Of a DNA stretch of 64,000 bases, positions 1 to 11,975 are shown in pieces. Under the pieces are notes generated by a model that saw only the letters and a program-made list of their open reading frames with translations, did not search any database and had not been told where the DNA came from. The translations under genes were made by a program, and so were the position numbers. This DNA comes from Rhynchonema sp. JSB1_4 (taxonomy: Eukaryota > Nematoda > Chromadorea > Monhysterida > Xyalidae): the NCBI GenBank assembly GCA_030248065.1, contig JASAMV010005964.1, forward strand, positions 1 through 64,000. Reading direction: 5' to 3'. Each line of letters starts with the position of its first letter. Position 1 is the first letter of the stretch.

Positions 1-34
1 TTACTACCCGTTTGAACAGTTGCATACTCTGCAG

Positions 35-497
35 GCCGGGCGCGCTGGATCAACGCAGTCTTGAGCACGCGATTTCTGAACCCACTTGCCAACGTCAGCT
101 ACGGCACCTACCTCATACATCCGCTACCAATCATCGGAGCCCTTCTGTCCGGCTCCTTCCCGTATTGGTGGGTGGGTCATGGTGTACATGCAATTCATGT
201 GAGTTTTGTTTGTCCGCATAAGGTATGTAGGTGTAATTTGGTTTCGAGGTGTTGAAATAAAACTTTGTTCAACATACCGCCAGTGGATTAGGATTTGCCC
301 CCTGTGTATTGACACCACAATATTGTCAGGTACTGGTGCACTTCGTGTTGAGCAGCATACTTGGCCTTCAACTGGCATTGGTGATCGAATATCCGGTATT
401 GAATCTCGAACGAATCTGGTTGCAAGCTCACCGCAAACTCCCTGCGACTATCAAACCGTCGGAAGTGTCATTGGACAGTACGCAAACTGTCGTCTGA
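35..497 (+). CDS. Acyltransferase-3 family membrane protein (NRF-6/OAC type), C-terminal part
   Basis: Two exons fit, 35-198 and 330-497, joined in phase 0 through a GTGAGT donor and a TTGTCAG acceptor; the gene runs off the left edge. Exon one encodes a WIN motif followed by NPLANVSYGTYLIHP, which matches the YLIHP-type membrane block near the C-terminus of nematode NRF-6/OAC proteins. Exon two encodes a last membrane helix (HFVLSSILGLQLALVIEYP) followed by NLERIW, the usual E-x-P-x-x-NLEK/R end of the family, then a short hydrophilic tail. Members are multi-pass membrane proteins thought to transfer acyl groups; the substrate cannot be told from here. The catalytic N-terminal part lies outside the window. 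An AG acceptor at 33-34 opens the first visible exon. Confidence 0.78.
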
Positions 498-834
498 TCA
501 TAAACTGTGATACTTGTTCTATTTTGTGTATTGATATTTGCCATTTTGGTAGGAACCGATATAATGCTAGAATTTCAAACAGTGCTGTACAAAACATTTG
601 CCGCGTGATCGCTCCGAAGTAAGTAAAAAACGTTAATGGCCGCAGTATGAATATAGTAACCTCGTGCAAGCAAACACAACAGAATCTGGGAAACTCACTC
701 TCTGACGTCATCCCAGTTATTCAAGTACATACTGCATTGCTGAGAATTACACCATTGTCATTCATTTGCATCTTTATCAACGACAACAGCAACAGCAATT
801 GCCTTAGCTGCCATTTCCAATCCCCTGAAACATC
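498..834. other. Intergenic stretch, no gene seen
   Basis: Short spacer between the acyltransferase stop codon and the start of the next gene on the same strand. No coding exon, repeat or RNA gene is visible. It must hold the 3' end of the first gene and the promoter or trans-splice site of the second, but no clear AATAAA was found. Confidence 0.5.
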
Positions 835-2415
835 ATGATCCGAGCGCATCGCCGCCTGTTCGTGCTGCTGCTGGCAGTCGGTGCGATCACACTCACAAAA
901 CAACAAGACTCGAACACAAGCTCCAGTTAGCTACTGAAACATTGAGTTTTTTGCTTTTTTTGTCCATGGGCTTTAATGTCTTGTATAACAAACTTGACCG
1001 ACTGCAATTCAGCTGCATCGACGCCGAAATCCTCTGCCGAAAAACCGCACGACAAGCACGTTCATTTCAAGATGTTCGGTTTGTCGCACTGTATTTGATA
1101 TACTTGATAAGCACTGACACGAAAAAATTGTCTGGAGATCGGAACTGTTTCTTGGTCATTTCACTAAGGCGCTGTTTCGACCGAGCACATGTAAAAGTTG
1201 TTTATTTTGCTGGCTGTGAACAACTGTGATGCTCATAGTGGCTTTCAGTGGAAATCTTGAAACTCAAGGCGAACGTTACAATGCCCCCGTTTGCAGAGGG
1301 TCGCAGTGACTGCATCGCGGTGTGGGTGCCATTTCTGTACGGCATTATATTCCCACTGGTGATCACCACCCAGGTGTGTCTGCCGGTCACCTATTGGTGT
1401 TGGCGTCGGAAATACAAACACGAGACACCTGAACCAAGCGAACAACAACCGTCACCTGGCACTAAAACGTCACAACCGGTTAGGGGTTGTGAGACATCAT
1501 TGATGTGCCACGCTCAAACATAAATTTTGTTACTTTGTTTTCTTAACATTCGGAATTCAAACTTCTCACAACTTGAGTTAGGTACGGTGATTTTGGTTGG
1601 CTATTTCGACCTGCTTAAGCAGACTATCGGCGAACCAGGTCATTGTCAGTGTGAATGCTCAAGAAAGCCACGTAGCCCCAAAAACCTCGGTGAGCCGTTT
1701 TTATGTTCACACAAAAATCACTGCTGGTGCAAACACACAGAGTTCGACTGCGGCAGTGCACTCCCGACCTAAACGTATTGAATAAAAGTGATGTGTGACA
1801 CTTTTTGATTGTTTTGCATTTTTCTCTCAGGTTGAAGCTGAAAAGCCCGGAGAGCAAGACCAAGACCAAGTAAAGACAGCCAAAGGATTTGACGAAGAGG
1901 AAACATCGGAGAGCCAACCGAAATCTTCTGCGAAGAGTCAAGAGTCAGATTTGAAAAAGCCGGGGACAAAGAAAACACCGCCAAAAAGTCAAGAGTCGAG
2001 CAAGAGTAAAAGCAAAAGCCAGAGGGGCTGGTTTGGAAAGGACAAAAAGCACGACGAAAAGAAAGACGAAGCGAAGAAAGAAAAGTCCACGCACAAAGCG
2101 CCGCCAGCGAAAGCAGATAAATCACCAGGAAAAGGAAAGGACAAAGGTTTCACCTGATGACCAATCCGCACTTTTTTTCATTGTCTTAATCTATTAACAA
2201 TTATTTTAAATGTGTAATTTGTTACAGGTGCAGGCGAAAAATCCCATCACCTACCAATCGACCACAAAAAATCACCCGAAGGTTCGAAGTCGAAAGTGGA
2301 GAAATCGGTCGGCGGGGAACCGGGGCCGGGAGTTGAATATTCGCTGGCGCCCGAGGAACCCGGTCACAACAAGTTCATTTCCACATACGCCAGGCCAGGC
2401 AAGGGACCAAAGTGA
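835..2415 (+). CDS. Single-pass membrane protein with lysine-rich cytoplasmic tail, function unknown
   Basis: I do not recognise a family. Five exons fit in phase: 835-925, 1249-1478, 1639-1689, 1831-2146 and 2228-2415, giving about 291 residues. The first 20 or so residues look like a signal peptide (basic start, then LFVLLLAVGAITL). A short outer region with one possible N-glycosylation site (NVT) leads to a membrane segment around residues 50-75 (FLYGIIFPLVITTQVCLPV), then a WCWRRKYK stop-transfer sequence. The rest is hydrophilic and lysine/serine/proline-rich, with repeated K-S-Q-E-S and K-K-D/E runs, and ends in ARPGKGPK. It is probably a type I membrane protein with a long disordered cytoplasmic tail. 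The first donor (A|GTTAGC) and the fourth (G|GTTTCA) are weak but phase-consistent. Exon three is 51 bases, so skipping it would keep the frame. Confidence 0.68.
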
Positions 2416-2548
2416 ACCATACAATACAATGCTTGAGACAAGCACTGGTTGATTGATCGACTGATTATTGATTGAAACAGCGCACAACATGCATTCAGCT
2501 AAAACGCAAAACCTATTCTATCGACGCTACACTTTCAACTTTGCAAAA

Positions 2549-2592
2549 AATAAATGTAACAATTCGGCAGACTCATAACCACACAAAATAAA
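2549..2592 (+). terminator. Polyadenylation signals of the lysine-rich protein gene
   Basis: Two AATAAA hexamers, at 2549-2554 and 2587-2592, lie 130-180 bases after the stop codon on the coding strand. Confidence 0.5.
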
Positions 2593-3001
2593 GCATTGAA
2601 TAAAACTGACTTATGACGTGAATATGCGAGGATGGGCAGCGCACCAAAAGGCACTTGAAAAGTTGAACCGCCTCACTGGTTCATGTGATTACACCATGCA
2701 TGAATAAAACAAAACTAGGGTGAGGTCACGTCCGATTCCCGATTGCAATTTGCTTTTTCATCCCGTCTGAGAACCGGAGTAGGCGCTCGGCCAAAATAAA
2801 AAAACGGGAAAGCGGCGTAGCGGCGCCAGCGCAAGAAGGAGTTCTTCTTGGCCCTTTCCCTTTACCGTTTTTAGGGGTTAGAACGGAACGGAAATTTGGT
2901 CCCCCTTCGATTCAATTGACGGTAACGGCACTTCTTCGCAGCGCAAGTGACGATTGACGAACGGATAGAACGTCGACGTCCATCGAGTTCGAGAATTGTA
3001 A

Positions 3002-6000
3002 ATGACGACGTCATCATCGGCGACCGACGCGCTCGGCGTCCAATCGGCCTCGGCCAGCGCCAGCGGGGGCATTTCGGCCGCGCTCAGTGATTCGTGTTTG
3101 GTACATCGATTGTCATACAACGACGATGGAATGCTGCTCGACGCTGATGCGGCCCAAACGTTGGTGGTATCATGCAGCATTGTTTCTTTTTGTGTTCATA
3201 CTTACCGTATTGTCGGAAATAGAACCCCCAAAAATGGACCCCCCAATAATAGAACACCCCCTAAATTGGACCGAGTGAAAAAATACAACCCCCTCCCAAA
3301 TAGAACCCCCCAATAATAGAACCCCATCCTCAACTCGTGCGGTACCCCCCCACATAGCGATATGGTAAGGCTTTTATTGTTGTATTAAACGTAGTTTGCA
3401 TCGTCATTGATGACATAATAAGGCAAATAAGTGAAGATTCAACACCCATAAACACAATTATAGAGCATAACATCCATCTAAAACCTTTTTCGTAAGTGAT
3501 TTTTTCAGATTTGGGTGAGTGAAAAAATAGAACCACCCAAAAATTGACCCCCCCAATAATAGAAGAACACCCCAAATTGACCTCAGCAGTGTAGTTCCTG
3601 GTCCGGAGGGAAACAGGCGGTACCCTTTTTTCGGAGGGGGAACAGACGTACCCACCTGGGGGGACGGACCCGGAAGGGGGGAGGGAGGACCCAAATTTGG
3701 AGAAAAGTCATTTTTTGAGGTCGAAAATTTGGCTCATTTTTGCCCCTTTTAGGAAAAAAATCTCAATAAATCCCCAATAAAAAGGGTATTTTGGCGATTT
3801 TTGACGACATTGACCTAAAAATCACTCATTTTATGCCTAAAAATGCCTATTTTAGGCCAAAATTTGCCTATTTTAGGTAAAAATTGGGGGCGCAGACGTA
3901 CACGGAGGGGGAACAGTGGGGCAGGCGTACCATGGAGGGGGAACAGACGTACCCGAGGGGGGACCCCCCTTCCCCCCAGGAACTACACTGGACCCCAGTG
4001 AAAAAAATAGAACCCCCGTATTCTATTTCCGGCAATACGGTGCACTTACATAGCGAGCTGAGGAGGCAGCAATGCAGTCGCAGTCAGTGATGTGGTTGGG
4101 GGGTATGGGGGGTATTACCCCCCCCCCCCAACTGCTAGGTAGCTTTCTTGCTCCGAAACCCATACCCCCCAAACTGGCTAGCTAGCTTTCTTGCTCCGGT
4201 CATCAAGTAAGAAAAGTGTTGATTTTAGTGCCAAAATGACCATTTTATGGGCCAAAATGGTCAAATTTGTTCAAATTTTCTCACACGTGCACAAAAATAC
4301 GCATTTTAAGGCTTATTTTAGCATAATTTAGACCAAATTTTATACCCCTGTTTTTGACTTCTGGACCAATACCCCCCCAAATCGGGGTTACCGGCTAGCT
4401 ACCTAGCTTTCTTGTGCCGGACCCCTCCAGCTAGCTAGCTTTCTTGCTCGGACCAACTACATCACTGGTCGCAGTGTAGTGGCAGAAGGCCGTGGCCAAT
4501 TGACAGCAAGATACCCCACAAGGGCGGATCCAGGAGTGAGGGCCACAGGGGCCATTGCCCCCTTTGGTCCATTTGGCCCCTGAAGGGGGGCCACGGTTTC
4601 GGAAGGAAGAAGGACCCATAAATGGCAGGATTTTAACTCTCATGTATGAGAGTCTCATACACTTCAGAACTTCAGAAGTCCAAAAATCGCTCGCTTCGTG
4701 CGTCAGATGCCCCAATTTTCAATGAAGTTCTACGCCCACCCGTATTTTCAAGATACCCATATGGTCCGTCAATAGGCGAAAAAAGCCGTTTATTTCATGC
4801 AATTTTGCTGCAAGTTTGGTCTAAGAATGGGTATTTTTGACATTTTGGCCGAAAATTGGCCTGAAATGACCATTTGTGTTCGCGCAATTTTTAGGAATTC
4901 CGGGGTTCAGTGTAGTGACAGGAGTTGGGACTTGAGGCGTGAGAGATATGATTTTTGTCACTCAAAAGGGCAAAAAACACCATTTTTATAATACAATCTT
5001 GGCCAGAAAATGAAGTAAAAATAGTGCTTTTTCTAGATATCCGCCGGAAATCGCTTTATTTTGGTTAAGTCTCCGCGCGGAGATTTTCGGGAAGATAAGG
5101 TCGAAAAACGCCGCTTTTTGCCTTTCAAAGGCATGAAATTACTTTCTATTTCGACATCACGGTGTGAACCAACGACCAATCTCATGCATATTTTTTCGTT
5201 TTTGCCTTCCTTGTTTTTGAAAATTCTCACTTTTTTACCGTTCGACTCAGCGGGGTCCGGTCACGGTCCAAGCCAAGCGCATGGGGGCGGGCCGAGGTGA
5301 TCCGATATCAGAACCGCCTGCTCGGACAAACTGCAGTCAAGTACCATTTGTTTACAGGTCGACATCAGCCCTCGATGTTAGCAGAGAATCGACTGATACG
5401 GACGACAACAATGCAGCTGAAACGATCAGGCAATTGAGGCAGGACTTGGAGACTGCTCAGGTTGCTTGGATGGCCAGGGGTGGGACTTTCGTTCACGGTT
5501 TATTTTTCAAACCAGCAAAAAGCTACTAACTGACTTTTTAGTAGCTTTTCTAAATTTTTACTAGCATGTTCGAAAAACCGTTTTTGTGCTGTTTTGCGGT
5601 ACTGTTTGTTGGAGCATAGATCTCCAAAATTTACCGTTACGTTTTAAAACGGATGTGTAAAATACGTTATCTTATTTGTTTTTATTTTTAATCTATTTTG
5701 ATGTCACAAAAGTTCAAAATTGATCGCCATCGCGCGCAGCGCGGAAGTTTTGAGGTGTTGAGTCAACATTTGTTCAGGAACGGTCGGATTGGAAGCGCTT
5801 TGTGCGCCATGGTTTAATAGCGCGCTGTATTGAGCCTGAGCGGCAGACTTCGCATTGGATTCGACCTTCACCCACACAAAATTATGGTCACTTCAAAATA
5901 ATTGTAGATTTCTTCTTTTATACCGGGACACGTTCCACTTTTGAAGCTGCGGCTTCAACCACTGATGATATAGGTCTGATCACAACTAACCGAAACGGTC

Positions 6001-9000
6001 ACAATGCGGAAAAACGTGCTTTTTCGCTTGAAAAGGCTGCTGGCAAGATATAATTTAGTAGTTTTTTTCTGAAATGCACCAGTGGTTCTGGCCGCTCAAA
6101 AATACTCGCGCAGAGCACTAAAATCTAAATTTTAGTAGCCTCTGAAAGAGTTTACCAGCTTAGAAACAAGTAAATTTGGTTCTTAGTTGCCTAGATGTTG
6201 CTGAGCCCCTGAGCCTGTTTTTACCCACTTTCGACTCCCAACACGTGACATTTAATCCGCCAACCACACAACAATATTGTATAGGCAATCCGCCAGCTCA
6301 TGGCACTCCAGACACACTGGCTGCGCGCTGCATTACTGCCGTCAATGAATGCATCCATTCTCTGTGGTTATCCGTTGAAACATCTCCAAATTTTGCAACA
6401 GTGCACAAAAGTGTTATGTCAAGCAGCACATAAAAAACCGAACAAATTAAAGGGGCTCCGCCATATATACGCGACCGAAACCAATCTCAATGAAACTTGG
6501 CACCGTAAGTGGGCCTGGTCCAAAACACTCACGGCCAAGAAAATTTTTTCCCATATCAGCTCCCTGTCTGAGCCAGGAGGGCTTAAAGGTAAAAAATTTT
6601 GACCCTACCTCAGCGCCTTGAAATTAAAATATCGATCTGTTTCGCATATTCTTTGCGTGCAGTTTGTTCACAGATCTTTCATAAACGCCTTGGGTCTAAT
6701 TTAGAACCATATTCACTTTTTTGGCACTACCACAGCTCGCGCTATTTTGCCAAAACCACGTAAATTTTTCGGAAAAAATTTTCCGTTGTATTTTCCGGTC
6801 ACATAGAAAGCACACAGAGCTTTTATATAAAGTAGGCAAGAAAGCCCGTATATCATGATATTCAAGCGATCAATGACTAATTTTCCACCGCTGACAAGTT
6901 TCGACAAAAGCGCGCTCAACTGTGGTGAACCTCAACTTTTTTGCCTTTTTCAGGGGATCCCAAGCATACTTCTTTCTCATATTTACCTATTTTAATAACA
7001 ATGTACCGAGGTGATATATGGCACGCTAGATAGCAAAAATATAATTGTTGTTAATTATGTGCAAATCTAGGTTGGTCCAGCTGCATCCTTGGAGGTACGA
7101 GCAATAAATGAATTTTACACAAAATTCATAATTTTCGCAAATTTTCACTTCCTTCATATTTTTAGCCTATCTACAGTTGGGTAGGAATTGTGGCTTTTGC
7201 TGTCCGATGAAGCCCCAACGTTGTTGTTGTTTATCGATCAAAATCCAAAATTCTAGTTCTAACGTATCCTGACAAAAAATCGTGTTAATTGAGGTCCATG
7301 CGTTGACTTGGAACTACAACCGGGCTTACAACAGGACCAGCGTCTGCGGTGCCTTCACTTAACACGATTTTTCTCAGGATACGTTAGAACTAGAATTTTG
7401 GATTTTGATCGATGAACAACAACAACGTTGGGGCTTCATCGGACAGCAAAGGCCACAAATCCGTCACAAATGTAGGTAGGCTAAAAATATGACGGAAGCG
7501 AAAATCATCTGAAATTATGAATTTTGTGTAAAATTCATTTATTGCTCGTACCTCCAAGAATGCAGATGGACCAACCCAGATTTGCACAAAATTAACAACA
7601 ATTGTATTTTTACTATCTGGCGTGCCATATATCACCTCGGTACATTGTTATTAAAATAGGAAAATATGAGATAGAAGTGTGCTTGGGATCCACAGAAAAT
7701 GGCAAAAAAGTTGAGGTTCACCACAGTTGAGCGAGCTTTTGTCGAAACTTACCAGCGGTGGAAAATTAGTCATTGATCGCCTGAATAGCATGATATACGG
7801 GCTTTCTTGCCTACTTTATATAAAAGCTCTGTGTGCTTTCTATGTGACCGGAAAATACAACGGAAAATTTTTTTTCGAAAATTTACGTGGTTTTGGCAAA
7901 ATAGCGCGAGCTGTGGTAGTGCCAAAAAAGTGAATGTGGTTCTAAATTAGACCCAAGGCGTTTATGAAAGATTTGTGAACAAACTGCACGCAAAGAATAA
8001 TCGGAACAGATCGATATTTTAATTTCAAGGTGCTGAGGTAGGGTCAAAATTTTTTACCTTTAAGCCCTCCTGGCTCAGACAGGGAGCTGATATGGGAAAA
8101 AATTTTCTTGGCCGTGAGTGTTTTGGACCAAGCCCACTTGCGGTGCCAAGTCTCATTGAGATTGGTTTCGGTCGCATATATATGGCGGAGACCCTTTAAA
8201 AGCGGCCATCAAAGTATGATACTTGCTCAAAGTGTACATTTTGTTTACTACAAAATGGCGCGTGCTGCTGCATGCGCTGTGTGCATAAAAAGTGCCATGA
8301 GCCGATGGATTGCGTATACGTTCACCAACAGTGGTGTCATTGCGAACACAAAAGCTTTCGTTGCAAATCTCAAATACCAATTTCAATCCAATATTAACGG
8401 CTCACTTTTGGTGCTTTTCGGCCCAAAAGTCGTTTCGTTGGGCGTGCATCGGCACTTTTCCGGACTGGGCCAAAAATCCCCACAGCAGCACATGCCATTC
8501 CTTGGGCCGATAGCCCATAACAGCCTGGCTGCCCCCTAGCGTCACCACTGCCCCCAAAATATTACCGTTTTGCAGAAAGAACTGCGAGTGAAGAGCGAAA
8601 AATGCCAGAAATTGGATCGTGTGCAGCAGCAAGCCGATGAGGAGATACATGAACTCACCGAACAACTATTTCAGGTTGTTTCAAGCGATTAGAAGTTTCT
8701 ACTTATCGTCGTGTGTCGTTTCCTTTTGTATTATTAGATTTGTTCGTTTTCAGCAAGCATATAAAATGGCAGCCGAAGCGGAAAAGAAGCGCATTCGCGC
8801 CGAAAAGTCATTGGCTGAAGCCACAATGCGAATTGACATGATGCAGGCGGAATTGAGTGTGCTCAAACCGATGGTCAGTGAAACTTATGTTGCATTGTTC
8901 ATTTCAATGTGATCTGCACGTGGGTCGGGGCGACCGAAACTAGAGATAACATTTTGGCTTGTGTGATCTGTGGCTCTTGGCTCATACACGGAAGCAAACA

Positions 9001-10223
9001 ATGGATCAGATCGATTCCGAGTTGGCAATGCGTTTGCTGAACAAAGTTCCGCAATTTATAATTCTTACGTGCTAAGCTGCCGAATTTCTTAGGTTGAGAA
9101 GAGTGCAACAACCACCACTCCGACGTCATTACTCAGTGGGTTGTTGTCATCAGCCCCATCAACGTCAAAGAAGACACCGTTTGCGTTGGAGAGGGTCGGC
9201 AGTCCGTTGCAAGTAACACGTGCGTTAGGCTGAACCATCTGATAAAAATTCTGCATTTTTGATAAAATTATTAAAAACACATTTTAAAACGAGTGACAAT
9301 ATTTTTGCAGCGCGTGCGTCGCGATTCCAGTTCCCTCGGCGACCGAATCGGGCTGCGAACGGCAGCAGTTCAACAAGCAGTGCACAATCCGGCACGTGCA
9401 TGTGCAACGCGAATGAGACACAGGCACGCTACTTGCAACAGATGGAAGTGAATGAGGTCAGGCGGCTTATTTTCATGGTGTTTTTTGTCAAAATTATTGC
9501 TTATTTTTCAAATTTCAGATCGACCCAATTCTGCACGCCGAGTTCGTGTCGTGGCGTCAGACCGATCAGCCAATCAGCAACGTCGAACACGCTTTCCTCA
9601 GACGCATTTATAACGAAGACATTTTGCCGACCTTGTCATTTGCCAACTCAGAGGTTTGGCTAACGAATTTCTCGTGGTAATCGCTGCAAAACTGCTTTTT
9701 GTATGTTCATACTTGTTCACAAATCACTGTGCTTCAGTTGGCCAAATTGGTACTGACTGCTGTCGAGGAAAACACCCTGTCGATTGAAAAATTTTCTGAA
9801 AAACCGCAAGTCGGGTTGGTCACCACAACTTTAATTCAGTTTACTTTCGGGCAGCACTAGTGATATCTCATTCATTCATTCCATTCCAGTCACTGTGCGC
9901 TAACTGACAATGCGCGTATGTGTTCGTATCGAATCAGACTGAACGCGCAGGCAGATGGATTTTGGGTTTGTGATCTCGTAAGAAACAGGGTGAGTTTCTT
10001 ATAGCCTTTTTGATAAAAAAATATAGTGTCGTCGTGGATTTGTTCAGCACTTCACCTTCAGGTGGCAGCAGTCTGTGATTTTTTCACTCTGCTTCGATAT
10101 CTACACGATGGCATTATCAAATGTGGATTGCACGAGGCGTATTGGAAAGTGGTACAATTGCGCAAGGATATGCATCTGGCCAGGCTCGGGTTTGGATACG
10201 TCGCTGCTGCCGAGTCTGAGTGA
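3002..10223 (+). CDS. RAB3IP: Rab guanine nucleotide exchange factor, Rabin8/RAB3IP (Sec2) family, complete
   Basis: Ten exons join in phase: 3002-3159, 5358-5460, 8576-8674, 8754-8873, 9093-9219, 9311-9456, 9519-9653, 9738-9814, 9890-9989 and 10062-10223, giving 408 residues. Residues 75-160 form the Sec2 coiled coil that opens the nucleotide site of Rab8/Rab3-type GTPases: KELRVKSEKCQKLD, then ELTEQLFQ-QAYKMAAEAEKK and MQAELSVLKPM, matching the Rabin8 [21 protein letters not shown] and LQAEVAALK blocks. The C-terminal half also matches Rabin8: RRIYNEDILPTLSF, AVEENTLSIE, CALTDNARMCSYRIRL, VCDFFTLLRYLHDG and QLRKDMHLARLGF. The link between the halves is serine/threonine-rich and variable. 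The start is the first ATG in a serine-rich exon; its donor (AC|GTTGGT) is weak, so exon one is the least certain part. Introns one (2.2 kb) and two (3.1 kb) are full of transposons; later introns are short. Confidence 0.9.
3205..4040. mobile_element. Non-autonomous element with terminal inverted repeats, in Rabin8 intron 1
   Basis: The ends are near-perfect inverted repeats: CCGTATTGTCGGAAATAGAA at 3205 and TTCTATTTCCGGCAATACGG ending at 4040. Inside are C-rich/A-rich runs built on AATAGAACCCCCC. There is no coding capacity. The element begins about 45 bases after the exon-one donor. Confidence 0.7.
3587..3990. mobile_element. Second inverted-repeat element nested in the previous one
   Basis: CAGTGTAGTTCCTGG at 3587 pairs with CCAGGAACTACACTG ending at 3990. 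The interior has repeated (G/C)GGGGGAACAGACGTACC blocks and TTTTAGG(C/T)CAAAAT stretches. Similar sequence recurs at 57733-58480, so this is a dispersed family. Its position inside the 3205-4040 element shows it arrived later. Confidence 0.6.
4085..4467. mobile_element. Short inverted-repeat element with GCTAGCTTTCTTGCTCCGG motifs
   Basis: CAGTGATGTGGTTGG at 4085 pairs with CCAACTACATCACTG ending at 4467. The motif TAGCTTTCTTGCTCCG recurs three or four times between. No coding sequence. It lies in Rabin8 intron 1 shortly after the previous element. Confidence 0.55.
6280..8318. mobile_element. MITE family A, split by a large foldback insertion
   Basis: The left end TATAGGCAATCCGCCAGCTC at 6280 and the right end GAGCCGATGGATTGCGTATA at 8318 are inverted repeats. 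The two halves (6280-6446 and 8200-8318) match the intact copy at 60932-61220, read on the opposite strand. The middle is occupied by the foldback element at 6451-8195. The host element is about 290 bases without it. Confidence 0.75.
6451..8195. mobile_element. Giant foldback element with TTAA target duplication
   Basis: Almost the whole 1745 bases form one palindrome: 6451-7290 is nearly identical to the reverse complement of 7360-8195, leaving a loop of roughly 70 bases. The ends are AGGGGCTCCGCC and GGCGGAGACCCT, and each flank is TTAA (6447-6450 and 8196-8199). Comparison with the intact host copy near 61.05 kb shows an AT-rich TTTTAAAAG site where the insertion sits. TTAA duplication is characteristic of piggyBac-type transposases; none is encoded here, so the element is non-autonomous. 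It sits in Rabin8 intron 2, where its transcript would form a very long hairpin. Confidence 0.85.
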
Positions 10224-10239
10224 ATAAATGTACAATAAA
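10223..10239 (+). terminator. Polyadenylation signals of the Rabin8 gene
   Basis: AATAAA at 10223-10228 shares its first base with the TGA stop codon, and a second AATAAA follows at 10234-10239. A 3' UTR of only a few tens of bases is implied. Confidence 0.6.
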
Positions 10240-10319
10240 TAACACACGCAACATTAGTTTACCGAGTGTGTTTTCTTGGTGGCCGTGGAAACTTCCTCTC
10301 ATGATGACACAATACTTAA

Positions 10320-11975
10320 AGGGCTCGGGACACAACCGAAGGAAGGGCAGCAGAGCGCAGTGTTATACATCGTTGGAAAGCACTGTGATAGCATATGTCA
10401 CGCACAAATGTTAAGCTCCTTAGAGATTCGCTATCTCTTGGTGGAGCGACTTTTCATTCCAGAAAAAAGTGAATTTTTTCACAACTTGAAACGACCGGTG
10501 CAGAAACTACAAATGAGTTGAAAGTCAAGTAACACGTGCATAGGATTACAACGGCTTCTGGATAACTTATCATGAGAACTTCAGTCGCTCAAAGCATTGC
10601 TTCACTCGGTGAGGGTGCGAAATGTTCCAAAAATCGGCCACATTTTTCGAAAACACAAGTTTGTCTCTTAATTTTGAGGCCGCGCTTTGTGTTGCAGAAA
10701 TGAAAATGCAATAGAAAAATAGAGCATTTTCGAAAGTACCAGAAAATAAGGTTTTTAAATTTTAAAACGCTTAGATAGCGGCGTGACAGGCCGAAAAAGA
10801 CCTAAAAATTGCCACTAAACTGCATAGTTGCATTCATTGACGGAAATGTGATGTATATAAGCCACGTATTGCATTGCATTGGAAACGAGAAAATCAGATA
10901 AACGCACAGTCCAACAATCTAGACGAGTTTCGAGACTTCAAACCCCATGGTACGGCTGTTGCAGCCATGCCAGCCTGAATAAGATATTTGGCTATAAGTC
11001 GTTGCTGTTAAGAACTATTGCATATTTAATGGCATCAAACGATGTAGCTCTGAATTAGCTATCGAACGATGTATGACATGCCCATACTATCTCTTGTTAT
11101 GGACAAGAAACGGTCAAAATTCAGAAATCGCACACGGTGACGTGACGGTTCATTCCAGAATCGTCAAAAAAGCAATTTTTTAACCTCTGCCCTTAAGCGT
11201 AAGAATTTATTGGGGCTTGTTATATATCATTCGAAAGCTACTCCCGAGATACATTGTTTGGTGCTATCACATTTACGATAGCTGTTAACAATAAGCATTT
11301 ATAGCTGAATATCATATTCAGGTTAGTATGGCTGCCCCGAGAGATCTGTAGACCTTGGGGTCTTCGGACCTTGATAGGTTGTTAAACCAGACGTTTCTCT
11401 CAATTTTTTGTTTCGAATCCGATACAATCTGTGGCCTTTATGTGTCACAATTCTGGCGATGACTGTAACCACCTAATTTAGCGGCAATTTAATGGATTTT
11501 TAGGCCTATCACGGAGCCAGCCATGAGTTAAAAAATTTAAAAACCCTATTTTCTGGTACTTTCGACGATGCTCTATTTCCCCATTGCATTCTTATTTCCG
11601 CAGCGCTAAGTGTGGCCTCAAAATTTAGGGACAAACTTGTGTTCTCGAAAAATAAGACCGATTTTTGGAACGTTTCGCATCCTCACCGTGTGAAGCAATG
11701 CTTTGAGCGTCTGAAGTTGTGATGGTAAGCTATTCGGAAGCTGTTGTAATCCTATCCATGTGTTACTTGACCTTCAACTCATTTGGGGTTTCTGCACCGG
11801 TCGTTCCAATTTGTGCAAAAATTCACTTTTTTCTGGAACGAAAAGTCGCTCTACCAAGAAATAGCGAATCTCCAAGGGGCTTAAAATTTGTGCGTGACAT
11901 AGGCTGTCGGAATGCTTTCCAACGGTGTGTAACAATATGTCGTACTACCCTTCCTTCGGTTATGTCCCGAGCCCT
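10320..11975. mobile_element. Second foldback element with TTAA target duplication
   Basis: TTAA at 10316-10319 is followed by AGGGCTCGGGACA, and TGTCCCGAGCCCT is followed by TTAA at 11976-11979. The inverted arms are about 500 bases each (10320-10830 against 11470-11975), somewhat diverged. The 640-base middle is AT-rich and non-coding. The length (1656), end motif (AGGG...CCCT) and target site match the element at 6451-8195, but the arms differ. It lies just downstream of the Rabin8 polyadenylation signals. Confidence 0.8.

Noticed and set aside
2878..3180. 100-codon open frame on the minus strand opposite Rabin8 exon one.
   Set aside because: Both strands look protein-like, but only the plus-strand frame can join the Sec2 exons in phase.
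6713..7933. A 68-codon open frame present in both arms of the foldback (6713-6919 minus, 7727-7933 plus).
   Set aside because: It begins with TTG, not ATG, and occurs twice only because the arms are copies of each other; no protein family is recognisable.
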